A stretch of 64,000 nt of DNA. Source: Pseudomonadota bacterium (GTDB lineage Bacteria > Pseudomonadota > Alphaproteobacteria > Sphingomonadales > Sphingomonadaceae). Positions 1 through 8,246 of the stretch are shown piece after piece; positions within the stretch are counted from its first letter, which is position 1, and each line of letters starts with the position of its first letter. The translations under genes and the position numbers were made by a program. The notes below the pieces were generated by a model. The model did no database searches. It had not been told where the DNA came from and worked only from the letters and a program-made list of their open reading frames with translations. The stretch covers positions 62,001 through 126,000 of the forward strand of contig JAEWEY010000001.1 in the NCBI GenBank assembly GCA_023389105.1, in the 5' to 3' direction.

Positions 1-552
1 AAGTGCCATGGACAAGATAGTGCGCGGCTCGGGGAATATCACCCCCTGCGCCTCACCGCCGCCGACCCTCCACGCTTGGTCGAGCCTGCGGTTGCCGTCG
101 TCACCAGCATCGGCGGCATGGATCAGCAGTGCGACCTTGCCCGAGCGTGCGGCGACCTCGACCTTGTCGGAGCCGTTGATCAGGTTGCCGGCGCGCGCTT
201 CCATGCCGAGGCGGTCGAGCGCCGCCTGGCGAAGCGCGGCTTCGGTTCGTTCGCCGAGATCGGCGGGAACTGACACCTCGTTGGTCTTGAACGCACGCTG
301 CAGCGCCGGCTTCAGCTTACCCTTGGCGTTCGCCTGGTCGAGTTCGCCGCGGGTGACGCCAATCCAGGCGCCGCGACCGGGTGCACGGGCGCGGACGTCA
401 GGCGCGACCGAGCCGTCCGGACCGAGCGCGAGCCGGATCAGTTCATCGCGCGGCGCAGTCCGGCGCGACAGGATGCAGGTGCGCTCGGCGACATGCCGAT
501 CGCGCGCTTCCGGATTGTCGGAGCCTAGATCGTCATTGCGAGGATTCCGCAT
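1..552 (-). CDS. YlxR-like RNA-binding protein (DUF448 plus L7Ae-like domain), 3' end outside window
   Basis: The frame read backwards from ATG at 552 stays open to position 1, so at least 184 residues are present and the C-terminus lies outside the window. The first part carries DUF448/YlxR features (ERTCILSRR near residue 23, then APGRGAWIG). The second part (from about residue 105, LGMEARAGNLINGSDKVE) resembles an L7Ae/ribosomal eL8-like RNA-binding domain, a fusion usual in alphaproteobacteria. The start lies inside the 3' end of nusA (20-base overlap), with a GGAGG ribosome-binding site 4 bases upstream. In the standard rimP-nusA-ylxR-infB operon infB would follow outside the window. The exact role of YlxR is poorly known; association with RNA or RNase P has been proposed. 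Confidence 0.85.
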   Translation of the reverse strand, partial: MRNPRNDDLGSDNPEARDRHVAERTCILSRRTAPRDELIRLALGPDGSVAPDVRARAPGRGAWIGVTRGELDQANAKGKLKPALQRAFKTNEVSVPADLGERTEAALRQAALDRLGMEARAGNLINGSDKVEVAARSGKVALLIHAADAGDDGNRRLDQAWRVGGGEAQGVIFPEPRTILSMAL

Positions 553-2161
553 CGGCGGCCTCCTCGGTCTGTGCCGGCGCGTCTTCGTCTTCGAACCAGT
601 GCGCGCGAGCGGCCATGATGATCTCGTTGCCCTGCTCGTCGCTCAGACCGTAGCTGGCTAAGATGCCGCCCTTGTCTTCTGGGCGATTGCTCGGCTCGCG
701 CTGGCGGCGCTGCTCGGGCCGCTTCTTCTGCACCAGTTCGTCGGTGGCGAGGTCGGCCAGATCGTCGAGCGTCTTGATGCCCGCCTTGCCGAGCGTGACG
801 AGCATCGCTTCGGTCAGGTGCGGCATCTCTGCCAACGCGTCCTCGACGCCGAGGGCACGACGCTCTTCGCGCGCGGCGGCCTCGCGCTTGTCGAGGGCTT
901 CGGTGGCGCGGCTCTGGAGCTCGGCGGCGATGTCGTCGTCGAGGCCTTCGATCGACGCGATTTCGTCGATGTCGACGTAGGCGACTTCCTCGAGGCTGGT
1001 GAAGCCTTCGGCGACCAGCAGCTGCGACAGCGTCTCGTCGACGTCCAGCTCGTTCTGGAACAGCGACGACCGCTCGACGAACTCCCGCTGGCGCTTCTCG
1101 CTGGCATCGGCCTCGGTCAGGATGTCGATCTGGGACACCGTGAGCTGCGAGGCAAGGCGGACGTTCTGACCGCGGCGGCCGATGGCCAGGCTCAGCTGGT
1201 CGTCGGGGACGACGACTTCGATCCGGCCCTCTTCCTCGTCAATGACGACGCGACTGACCGTCGCCGGCTGGAGGGCGTTGACGACGAAAGTCGCCGTGTC
1301 CTGGCTCCACGGAATGATGTCGATCTTCTCGCCCTGCAATTCCTGGACGACCGCCTGCACGCGGCTGCCCTTCATGCCGACGCAGGCGCCGACCGGGTCG
1401 ATCGAGCTGTCGTGGCTGATGACGCCGATCTTGGCGCGGCTGCCCGGGTCGCGGGCGGCGGCCTTGATCTCGATGATGCCGTCGTAAATCTCCGGCACTT
1501 CCTGCGCGAACAGCTTCTTCATGAACTCGGGATGCGCGCGGCTGAGAAAGATCTGCGGGCCGCGGGCTTCGCGGCGGACCGCCATGATCAGCGAGCGGAT
1601 GCGGTCGCCGACGCGAACCATCTCGCGCGGGATCTGCTGGTCGCGGCGGATGACGCCCTCGGCGCGGCCAAGGTCGACGACGACGTGGCCAAACTCGACG
1701 CGCTTGACGACGCCGGTGATGACCTCGTTCGCGCGCTCCTTGAACTCTTCATACTGGCGCTCGCGCTCGGCATCGCGAACCTTCTGGAAGATGACCTGCT
1801 TGGCGGCCTGGGCGGCGATGCGGCCGAACTCGATCGGTGGCAGCGGGTCGACGATAAAGTCGCCGATCGACGCGCCCTTCTGCAGCTTCTCGGCGCCCTT
1901 CGGGTCGATCTGCTTAAAGTGGTCTTCCGGCTCCTCGACGACTTCGAGGACGCGCCACAGGCGAAGGTCACCGGTGTTAGCGTCGAGCTTGGCGCGGATG
2001 TCGTTCTCGGCACCGTAGCGGGCGCGGGCGGCGCGCTGGATGGCATCTTCCATCGCCTCGATCACGATGCCCTTGTCGATCAGCTTCTCGCGCGCGACGG
2101 CGTCGGCGATCGCGATCAGCTCCGCCTTGTTGGCGCTGACGGCAGCGGGTGCGGTGGCCAT
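533..2161 (-). CDS. nusA: Transcription termination/antitermination factor NusA
   Basis: 542 residues. NusA binds RNA polymerase and nascent RNA to control pausing, termination and antitermination. Domains in order: an N-terminal polymerase-binding domain (1-130), an S1 domain (TGVVKRVEFGHVVVDLG, about 150-170), two KH domains (KIGVISHD and GACVGMKGSR, then AIGRRGQNVRLAS near 330), and an acidic C-terminal region with helix-hairpin-helix-like repeats (LLVAEGFTSLEEVAYVD and LGKAGIKTLDDLADLA). The length fits the alphaproteobacterial form. It starts 5 bases after the rimP stop and overlaps the ylxR start, so rimP, nusA and ylxR are co-transcribed. ATG start. Confidence 0.97.
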   Translation of the reverse strand: MATAPAAVSANKAELIAIADAVAREKLIDKGIVIEAMEDAIQRAARARYGAENDIRAKLDANTGDLRLWRVLEVVEEPEDHFKQIDPKGAEKLQKGASIGDFIVDPLPPIEFGRIAAQAAKQVIFQKVRDAERERQYEEFKERANEVITGVVKRVEFGHVVVDLGRAEGVIRRDQQIPREMVRVGDRIRSLIMAVRREARGPQIFLSRAHPEFMKKLFAQEVPEIYDGIIEIKAAARDPGSRAKIGVISHDSSIDPVGACVGMKGSRVQAVVQELQGEKIDIIPWSQDTATFVVNALQPATVSRVVIDEEEGRIEVVVPDDQLSLAIGRRGQNVRLASQLTVSQIDILTEADASEKRQREFVERSSLFQNELDVDETLSQLLVAEGFTSLEEVAYVDIDEIASIEGLDDDIAAELQSRATEALDKREAAAREERRALGVEDALAEMPHLTEAMLVTLGKAGIKTLDDLADLATDELVQKKRPEQRRQREPSNRPEDKGGILASYGLSDEQGNEIIMAARAHWFEDEDAPAQTEEAADAESSQ

Positions 2162-2166
2162 GGAAA

Positions 2167-2697
2167 TTATTCCTCTATCGTCTGAATTGAGTCGGCGCCC
2201 TCGGTGCTGAGCGGCGCGGTGGCGTTGATGAGCTTGTCGGTCAAGAGCAGCTTGGCCGACGAAATGGCGTCGAACGGCAGCGCATGCTCGCGGCCGCTCT
2301 TGTCGGTGAATTGCACGGTCTGGCCGTCGATGCCGTTGAGAATGCCGGAATATTGCTTCCGGCCCTCGGTCGGCTCGGCGAGCGTGATACGCGCCTCATG
2401 GCCTACCCAGTCGGCATAATCCTGCAGCCGGGTCAGCGGCCGGTCGATGCCGGGCGAGCTGACCTCCAAGCGGAAGGCGCCGTCAATCGGGTCGTTTGCG
2501 TCGAGCCAGTCGGACAAGCGGCGCGAGATGATCTCGCAGTCGCTGAGGTCGAGCTGCCGTGTGTCGGGCTTCTCGGCCATGACCTGCAACGTCGGGTCGG
2601 ACGTGCCGCCGATCATCGCCACGCGCACGAGCTCATAGCCGAGGCTCTTCACCTCGGGCTCGATCTGCTTGGCGATGGCCGCGATATCGTCGTTCAC
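2167..2697 (-). CDS. rimP: Ribosome maturation factor RimP
   Basis: About 176 residues. RimP assists late maturation of the 30S subunit. The N-terminal RimP domain (IEPEVKSLGYELVRV) and the conserved LEVSSPGIDRPL segment near residue 80 identify it, followed by an Sm-like C-terminal domain. Two GTG codons compete as start, at 2703 and 2697. I prefer 2697 because a GGAG motif (2703-2706) lies 5 bases upstream of it but overlaps the other. It is the first gene of the rimP-nusA-ylxR operon; the 126 bases upstream (2698-2823) should hold the promoter. Confidence 0.95.
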   Translation of the reverse strand: MNDDIAAIAKQIEPEVKSLGYELVRVAMIGGTSDPTLQVMAEKPDTRQLDLSDCEIISRRLSDWLDANDPIDGAFRLEVSSPGIDRPLTRLQDYADWVGHEARITLAEPTEGRKQYSGILNGIDGQTVQFTDKSGREHALPFDAISSAKLLLTDKLINATAPLSTEGADSIQTIEE

Positions 2698-2823
2698 GCA
2701 CACTCCGTGGAAATTCGCAACCTCTCTCGGACCGGAGCCGGTGGGCCCCAGCCTCAGGCATCTAACGATGTCGAGGAGAGAGCCGCGATATAGGCGCGAG
2801 TCGCCGTGGCCGCAAGCGGCGGC

Positions 2824-3309
2824 TTAGCGGCCGAGCGCGCTGTTCTCCGCGCGGATGCGGACGGTCAGGATCGCGGCGTTGAGAAGCGAGAAGATCAGCG
2901 CGACCTGCCACAGGCCAAACACGAGCGGCAGGACCGCGATCTCGGCGATCACGACGAGGTAGTTGGGATGGTTCACCCAGCGATAGGGACCGCCCCGGAC
3001 GAGGACTTCTTCCGGCGGCACGATGATCCGCGTCGTCCAGCGGGAGCCGATCGAATAAAGGACCCAGATTCGCGCCAGCTCGATCAGGACGAACATTCCC
3101 AGCCAAAAGCCGTCCACGGGACGCGGTAGCGCAAAGAGCCATAGCGCCAGCAGCCACGCGGTGTGGAGCGCGACGATCAGCGGGTAATGGCCGGGTGCAT
3201 GCTCGCGGGCGCCGTTGGCAAGCAGCCGCGTGGTGTTGCGCTTGGATAGCCACAACTCAACCAACCGCTGCGCCGTGACCAGCGCTAGAATGATGATGTC
3301 GAGCGTCAC
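2824..3309 (-). CDS. Isoprenylcysteine carboxyl methyltransferase-family membrane methyltransferase
   Basis: 161 residues with about four hydrophobic segments. The C-terminal half has the ICMT/PEMT-like SAM-binding signature: GGPYRWVNHPNYLVV (about 108-122), then RIRAENSALG near the end. Family knowledge: in Bacillus the homologue BpsB/YpbQ sits beside a type III polyketide synthase and O-methylates its alkylpyrone product. Here the GTG start at 3309 overlaps the stop of the upstream polyketide synthase in a GTGA arrangement, so the two are probably translationally coupled. I infer methylation of the synthase product. The substrate is not shown by sequence, and another membrane-lipid substrate is possible. 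Confidence 0.82.
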   Translation of the reverse strand: MTLDIIILALVTAQRLVELWLSKRNTTRLLANGAREHAPGHYPLIVALHTAWLLALWLFALPRPVDGFWLGMFVLIELARIWVLYSIGSRWTTRIIVPPEEVLVRGGPYRWVNHPNYLVVIAEIAVLPLVFGLWQVALIFSLLNAAILTVRIRAENSALGR

Positions 3310-4352
3310 GCGGCTTCAAGCATGAGGCCGCCGCATGTGAAGCCCGGCCCGAAGGCGGTCATCATCACGCGATCGGGCAGGCCCTGCTTCATCAGCCGAT
3401 CGAGTACGAACAACACGGTCGGTGCGCTCATGTTGCCGTAGTCGTGGAGCACTTCGCGTTCGAGATTGAGCTCGCCCTGCGGCAGCTCGAGCGCACTTTC
3501 GATGGCGTCGATGACTTTCACCCCGCCCGGGTGGCAGCAGAAGCGGTCGATCGCGCCGCGCCTGGTGCCAAGCTCGGCGCACATGGTGTCGATCGCGCTG
3601 GCCAGCTCCTGCTCGATGAAGGGCGGAATCGCGCGGTCGAAGACGACCGACAGACCGGGGTCCTCGACGTCCCAACCCATGATCCGCAGCGTATCGGGCC
3701 AGAGCTTCTCGGCGGAACCGGTGATGAGGGTTTTGCTGTGCTCACCGCTCGTCACGATTGCTGCGGCGGAGCCGTCGCCGAAGAGCGCGGTTGCTACGAC
3801 TGCCGCAGGATCGTCGCTGTCGAGGCGGATCGAGATCGAGCAGGTCTCGACCGTCACGAAGAGCCAGATGCTGCCCGGGTCGGCGGCGGCCAACCGCGAC
3901 GCCAGCGACAGGCCGTTTACGCCGCCCGCGCATCCCAGCCCGAACACGGGCACGCGGCGAACATTCTCGCGCAACCCGAGACCACCGGCCACGCGTGCTT
4001 CGAGGCTGGGCGTCGCGATCCCGGTGGTGGAAACGGTCACGACGCCGTCGATATCGGCTGGCCTAAGGCCTGCCTTGTTGATCGCCGACGCGGCTGCTTC
4101 GAGAAACAATGCTTCCGCGGCGTCTAGGTAAACCGCATTGCGTTCCTGCCAGCCGTGTGGCGAGGCGTACCAGTCGGGCGGTGCGACGATATGACGCTGT
4201 GCGATTCCCGCATTGTCGAACACGCCCGACAGTCGGTCGAACAGGTTCTTGCGCCGAAAGGCGTCCCGTCCGAGCGCCTTCGCCTCCGCCTGCTGAATGA
4301 CGAATGGGGGAACCGCGGTCGCCACTGAAAGCAGGCTGGAATGTTGCACCAT
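3306..4352 (-). CDS. Type III polyketide synthase (chalcone/stilbene synthase family)
   Basis: 348 residues, usual for bacterial type III synthases. The thiolase-fold triad is visible: Cys141 in GLGCAGGV, His274 in CCHPGG and Asn307 in YGNMSAPT; FGPGFTCGG near the C-terminus is also typical. Such enzymes extend an acyl-CoA starter with malonyl-CoA and cyclise it to pyrones, resorcinols or phloroglucinols. The methyltransferase gene overlaps its stop. A perfect AGGAGG lies only 1 base before ATG 4352 and 4 bases before the next codon, GTG 4349, so translation may really begin at 4349. Starter preference cannot be read from sequence; long-chain alkylpyrone or alkylresorcinol is my guess from bacterial relatives. 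Confidence 0.92.
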   Translation of the reverse strand: MVQHSSLLSVATAVPPFVIQQAEAKALGRDAFRRKNLFDRLSGVFDNAGIAQRHIVAPPDWYASPHGWQERNAVYLDAAEALFLEAAASAINKAGLRPADIDGVVTVSTTGIATPSLEARVAGGLGLRENVRRVPVFGLGCAGGVNGLSLASRLAAADPGSIWLFVTVETCSISIRLDSDDPAAVVATALFGDGSAAAIVTSGEHSKTLITGSAEKLWPDTLRIMGWDVEDPGLSVVFDRAIPPFIEQELASAIDTMCAELGTRRGAIDRFCCHPGGVKVIDAIESALELPQGELNLEREVLHDYGNMSAPTVLFVLDRLMKQGLPDRVMMTAFGPGFTCGGLMLEAA

Positions 4353-4410
4353 GCCTCCTAGAGCGGTGGAAGCGCGTTTAAGTTCAACAGTACGGTCTAA
4401 GGGAGAGGAT

Positions 4411-5655
4411 ATGAAGCCGCATTCGGTGCACGCAATAGGGCTGTTGTTTCTCGCCGCGTGCAGCAGCGCGACGCCTAGCGATGCTCAGGAAGCGTCCACC
4501 GGAAGAGCCAATGCGGAGCCCACTAAGGCGCCGTTCACGGCGACGCCGGTCGCAACGTTTGATGCACCGTGGGCGATGGATTTCCTGCCCGGCTCGTCCC
4601 GCGCGCTGGTCACCGAAAAGGCTGGCCGCCTGTGGCTGATCGACGTCAACGGCGGCGCGAAGAAATCCGTCGCGGGCGTTCCAGCCGTCGTTTCCGATGA
4701 GCAGGGCGGGCTTCTGGACGTCAAGGTGGGTCCAAGCTTTGCACGAGACGGGGGCATCTATTTCACCTTTTCGGAAGCCTCGCAGAATGGCGGAAGCCAG
4801 CTGGCCCTGGCGCGCGCCAATCTGATCGATGGGTCCGGCGCCGCCCGGCTCGACAAGGTGCGGGTCATCTGGCGCAATCCGACCGGCGGCAAGGGCGGGC
4901 ATTTCGGTGCGCGGATCGCCATCGCGCCCGATGGCAAGTCGCTGTTCCTCAGCGCCGGCGAGCGCCAGCGCTTCATGCCTGCGCAGGATCCGAACCTGCC
5001 GATGGGCAAAATCCTGCACCTGACGCTCGACGGCAAGCCGTTAGCGGCCGGACAGCCCGGCGCGTCGAGCGTGATCGTAATCGATCCCCCTAAGGACAGC
5101 GAGGTCGCGAAGCAGGCCACGGGGCGCACGATCACTTGGCCCGGCACCAACAACACGCCAGCGGAGACCTGGACCTCCGGACATCGCAATCCGCTCGGCC
5201 TGGCGTTCGCGCCCGATGGTAGGCTGTGGGAGATCGAGATGGGGCCGAAGGGCGGCGACGAACTGAACCTCATCATCCAGGGCCGCAACTACGGCTATCC
5301 GCGGGTCTCGAACGGCACCAATTACAACGGCGTCGATATTCCCGATCACAAACCGGGCGACGGCTTCGAAGCGCCCAAGGCGTGGTGGAACCCGTCGATC
5401 TCGCCCGCCGACCTGCTGATCTATTCGGGCACGATGTTCCCGCAATGGAAGGGCGATGCGCTGATCCCGGCGCTGTCGGGTCAGGCGCTCATCCACGTTC
5501 CGCTGCGCGGCGATCGGACCGGCAAAGCGGAGCAATGGGATATGGGCAAGCGCATCCGTGCGGTCGACCAAGGACCGGACGGCGCGGTTTATTTGCTCGA
5601 GGATGATGCGGGCGCCCGCCTCCTCAAGCTGACCCCCACTCAGGCGCGGCGGTAA
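4411..5655 (+). CDS. PQQ-dependent aldose sugar dehydrogenase-like lipoprotein
   Basis: 414 residues. A lipoprotein signal peptide ends in LAAC with Cys17 as the lipidated residue. The rest is a beta-propeller of the soluble glucose/aldose sugar dehydrogenase family (E. coli YliI-like): FDAPWAMDFLP, GGKGGHFGARIA, SGHRNPLGLAF and GPKGGDELNLI are characteristic. It would oxidise sugars or related alcohols at the outer face of a membrane with PQQ and Ca2+. The start at 4411 is set by GGGAGAGG just upstream; an in-frame upstream extension exists but has no signal peptide. The 3' end overlaps trmB antisense by 16 bases. No PQQ biosynthesis genes are in the window. Confidence 0.88.
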   Translation: MKPHSVHAIGLLFLAACSSATPSDAQEASTGRANAEPTKAPFTATPVATFDAPWAMDFLPGSSRALVTEKAGRLWLIDVNGGAKKSVAGVPAVVSDEQGGLLDVKVGPSFARDGGIYFTFSEASQNGGSQLALARANLIDGSGAARLDKVRVIWRNPTGGKGGHFGARIAIAPDGKSLFLSAGERQRFMPAQDPNLPMGKILHLTLDGKPLAAGQPGASSVIVIDPPKDSEVAKQATGRTITWPGTNNTPAETWTSGHRNPLGLAFAPDGRLWEIEMGPKGGDELNLIIQGRNYGYPRVSNGTNYNGVDIPDHKPGDGFEAPKAWWNPSISPADLLIYSGTMFPQWKGDALIPALSGQALIHVPLRGDRTGKAEQWDMGKRIRAVDQGPDGAVYLLEDDAGARLLKLTPTQARR

Positions 5656-6338
5656 CGCAGATAATAAGGTTGGCGACCCTCCCGGCGAGACTTGGCGCCG
5701 TAGCGGGTCTCGATCCATCCGCCGGGCGGACCGAGGAAGTCCTTGGGCCGCTCGGCGAGCCATTCGAACTGGTGCGCGTGCCGCTGCATGACCATTAGCG
5801 ACCAGGTCAGGTAGGTCGGATCGTCGGTTGCCAAGCGGAACTCGCCACCGGGACGCAGCTTGGCCGCAAACAGGTCGACTGGACCGTCGTTCATCATCCG
5901 CCGCTTCGCATGCCGCGCTTTGGGCCAGGGGTCGGGGTGCAGCAGATAGAGGAAGCTGAGCGCGCCGTCGGGCACCCGGGGCAAAACTTCCAAGGCGTCG
6001 CCACGCCATAAGCGCACATTGGCCAGATGCTTGTCGCGCACATGCCCGAGTGCAGTGGCAACGCCGTTCAAGAACGGCTCGACGGCGATGAAGCCGTGAT
6101 CGGGCAGCATGTCGGCGCGGTCGGCCAGGTGCTCACCGGAACCGAAGCCGATTTCGAAGTGCAGCGGACGGTCTTCGCCGAACAGCGCACGCGCACTCAG
6201 CTCGCCGTCAGCTGGTATCTCGAGTTGCGGCAACAGCCGGTCGATCAGCTCTTGCTGGCCTTGCCGCAGCTTGTGCCCACTGGAACGACCATAAAGCCGG
6301 TTGAGAGTCAGCGGATTGCCGGATTTGAACGCGGTCAT
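5640..6338 (-). CDS. trmB: tRNA (guanine-N7-)-methyltransferase TrmB
   Basis: 232 residues from ATG 6338. It makes m7G46 in tRNAs using SAM. Visible motifs: the SAM-binding EIGFGSGEHL, then FIAVEPFLNGV, and the family motif FLYLLHPDPWPKARHAKRR. The frame opens further upstream to 6434, but the homologous region begins at about MTAFKSGNPLTLNRLYGR, and the later start leaves 94 bases for the divergent DUF2231 promoter. The stop overlaps the convergent sugar dehydrogenase. In alphaproteobacteria trmB usually follows metK; here two plus-strand genes separate them. Confidence 0.94.
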   Translation of the reverse strand: MTAFKSGNPLTLNRLYGRSSGHKLRQGQQELIDRLLPQLEIPADGELSARALFGEDRPLHFEIGFGSGEHLADRADMLPDHGFIAVEPFLNGVATALGHVRDKHLANVRLWRGDALEVLPRVPDGALSFLYLLHPDPWPKARHAKRRMMNDGPVDLFAAKLRPGGEFRLATDDPTYLTWSLMVMQRHAHQFEWLAERPKDFLGPPGGWIETRYGAKSRREGRQPYYLRYRRA

Positions 6339-6432
6339 CAGGCGAGCGCGCCTAGGCCGTTCATGAACTTCCCGCAACGTTCGGAACCGTTCGGCGTGCT
6401 CTCGCGTCAAGCTATCGAAAGAGAGGAAAGCC

Positions 6433-6885
6433 ATGGCCGAAATCGTCGAAGAACGACCGGCGCGGCGCGTCGGGATCGCGGGTCATCCGTACAGCGCGCT
6501 GTTCCTGCCGGTGCCCATCGTATGCTTCACCGGAGCGCTACTTACCGACATCGCGTACGTGAATAGCGAGGGCAATTTGCTGTGGCTGAACTTCTCCAGC
6601 TGGCTGCTCGCCGCCGGAATGCTGTTCGCGGTGATTGCCGGCATCCTGATGCTGATCGATCTGGCGAGACTCCCGCAATTGCGGACGAACATCGGCTGGG
6701 GCTCGTTCGGGCTGCTTGCAGCGGCCGGCATCGTCGAATTCATCAACAACCTGATCCACGCGCGCGATGGCTGGACGGCAGTCGTTCCGGCCGGCCTCAT
6801 CCTGTCGGCAATCGGCGCGATCCTCATCATGTCGCACGGGTGGCTTTGGCACGAATCCCGCTACGGGGTGGGAGGCCGGCCATGA
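6433..6885 (+). CDS. DUF2231 four-helix membrane protein
   Basis: 150 residues with about four transmembrane segments and the opening IAGHPYSALFLPVPIVCF typical of DUF2231. Histidine in the GHP motif and HARDG near residue 109 could bind heme or metal, but this is inference. Its last four bases overlap the start of the downstream sugar dehydrogenase (ATGA), so the pair is translationally coupled. DUF2231 proteins often accompany PQQ or sorbosone dehydrogenases, and a role as membrane electron acceptor is plausible but unproven. Confidence 0.85.
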   Translation: MAEIVEERPARRVGIAGHPYSALFLPVPIVCFTGALLTDIAYVNSEGNLLWLNFSSWLLAAGMLFAVIAGILMLIDLARLPQLRTNIGWGSFGLLAAAGIVEFINNLIHARDGWTAVVPAGLILSAIGAILIMSHGWLWHESRYGVGGRP

Positions 6886-8243
6886 ACAAGCTGATCCTCG
6901 CCGCGCTCATCACCGCTCCACTTGCCGCTTGCGGAAGTCCTCAGGACAAGATTCAGCCTTCGCAGCAGATGGGCCCGAACCCCTTGCTGCCCAAGCCGGC
7001 GCAAGGGCTAATCGCCGACGTCGGCGTACCCAAGGTCGTAGGCTGGAAAGCAGGCGAGACGCCAACGGTGCCGGCAGGCTTCCACATCGAAGCCATGGCG
7101 ACGGGACTGGTCAATCCACGCACCATCCTGCCGTTGGCGAACGGCGATGTCCTTGTGGTCGAGGGCCAGCGCACCGGTTCGGAGCCGGTGGACCGGCCGA
7201 AAGACCCGATCCGCGACTTCATCATGTCCATCGCGCACGGTGGTGGCGGGGCTAAAGAAACGTCGGGCAACAACAGCGGTCCGCCGCAACGGATTACGTT
7301 GCTCCGCGATGCGAACGGCGATGGCAAACCGGAGCTGCGATCAGTCCTCGTCGACCACCTCAATGCGCCGTTCGGCGTCGCGGTGGTCGGCAACAACCTT
7401 TACGTGGCGAACACGGATTCGATTGTCCGGTATGCGTTCACGCCGGGCCAGGCGCAGATTGCGGAGCGACCGCAGAAGGTCATCGACCTGCCGGGCGGCC
7501 TGATCGACCATCACTGGACAAAAAGCCTCGTCGCAAGTCCTGACGGTTCGAAGCTTTATGCCGGCGTCGGTTCGAACAGCAACGTCCAGGAACGGGGCCC
7601 CGAAGCCGAGACTAATCGCGCCGCGATCTGGGAAATCGATCCCAACACCGGTGCCTACCGGGTCTTCGCCAGCGGGCTGCGCAACCCGAACGGCCTGACC
7701 TTCTACCCGGGCACCAACGTGCTGTGGACCGTGGTCAACGAGCGTGATGAGCTCGGTCCTAATGCCGTGCCAGACTATATGACTTCGGTGCGCGCGGGCG
7801 CGTTCTACGGTTGGCCATGGAGTTATTACGGGCAGCACGTAGATCCGCGGCCGCGTCCACAACGGCCCGACATGGTCGCGAAGGCCATCCCACCCGATTA
7901 TGCGCTCAGCTCGCACGTGGCGGCGCTCGGTCTGACCTTCTACACCGGCAATACGTTCCCTGCAGGCTTCCGCGGCGGAGCCTTCGTCGGTGAACATGGC
8001 AGCTGGAACCGCAACCAGTACAACGGCTATCACGTCGTCTTCGTGCGGTTCGCCCAAGGTCGGCCTGTCGGCCTACCGATGGAGTTCGTCGGCGGTTTCC
8101 TCAACGGCAAAGGCGAAGCGCGCGGACGCCCGGTGGGCGTTGCGGTCGATCGCACGGGTGCACTGCTGGTCGCCGACGATGCCGGCAATACGGTGTGGCG
8201 TGTGACCTATACGGGCGGCGGCACTCCCAAGCCCGCCGCCTGA
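6882..8243 (+). CDS. PQQ-type sorbosone dehydrogenase-family lipoprotein
   Basis: 453 residues. A lipoprotein signal ends in LAAC (Cys17). The mature part is a six-bladed propeller of the L-sorbosone/glucose dehydrogenase family: GFHIEAMATGLVNPRTI, FASGLRNPNGLTFYP, FVGEHGSWNR and GRPVGVAVDRTGALLVADD. The start at 6882 overlaps the DUF2231 stop; GGAGG stands 5 bases upstream. The gene ends 3 bases before the convergent metK stop. The aldehyde or sugar substrate is not evident. Distinct from the dehydrogenase at 4411-5655 but of the same superfamily and with the same lipoprotein architecture. Confidence 0.88.
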   Translation: MNKLILAALITAPLAACGSPQDKIQPSQQMGPNPLLPKPAQGLIADVGVPKVVGWKAGETPTVPAGFHIEAMATGLVNPRTILPLANGDVLVVEGQRTGSEPVDRPKDPIRDFIMSIAHGGGGAKETSGNNSGPPQRITLLRDANGDGKPELRSVLVDHLNAPFGVAVVGNNLYVANTDSIVRYAFTPGQAQIAERPQKVIDLPGGLIDHHWTKSLVASPDGSKLYAGVGSNSNVQERGPEAETNRAAIWEIDPNTGAYRVFASGLRNPNGLTFYPGTNVLWTVVNERDELGPNAVPDYMTSVRAGAFYGWPWSYYGQHVDPRPRPQRPDMVAKAIPPDYALSSHVAALGLTFYTGNTFPAGFRGGAFVGEHGSWNRNQYNGYHVVFVRFAQGRPVGLPMEFVGGFLNGKGEARGRPVGVAVDRTGALLVADDAGNTVWRVTYTGGGTPKPAA

Positions 8244-8246
8244 TCG

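Noticed and set aside
818..2185. Long plus-strand open frame opposite nusA and rimP (455 residues)
   Set aside because: It is the complementary strand of nusA; its composition follows GC-rich codon bias and nusA is certain.
6339..6434. Longer N-terminus for TrmB starting at 6434
   Set aside because: Homology begins near MTAFKSGNP (6338) and the longer form would consume the divergent promoter.
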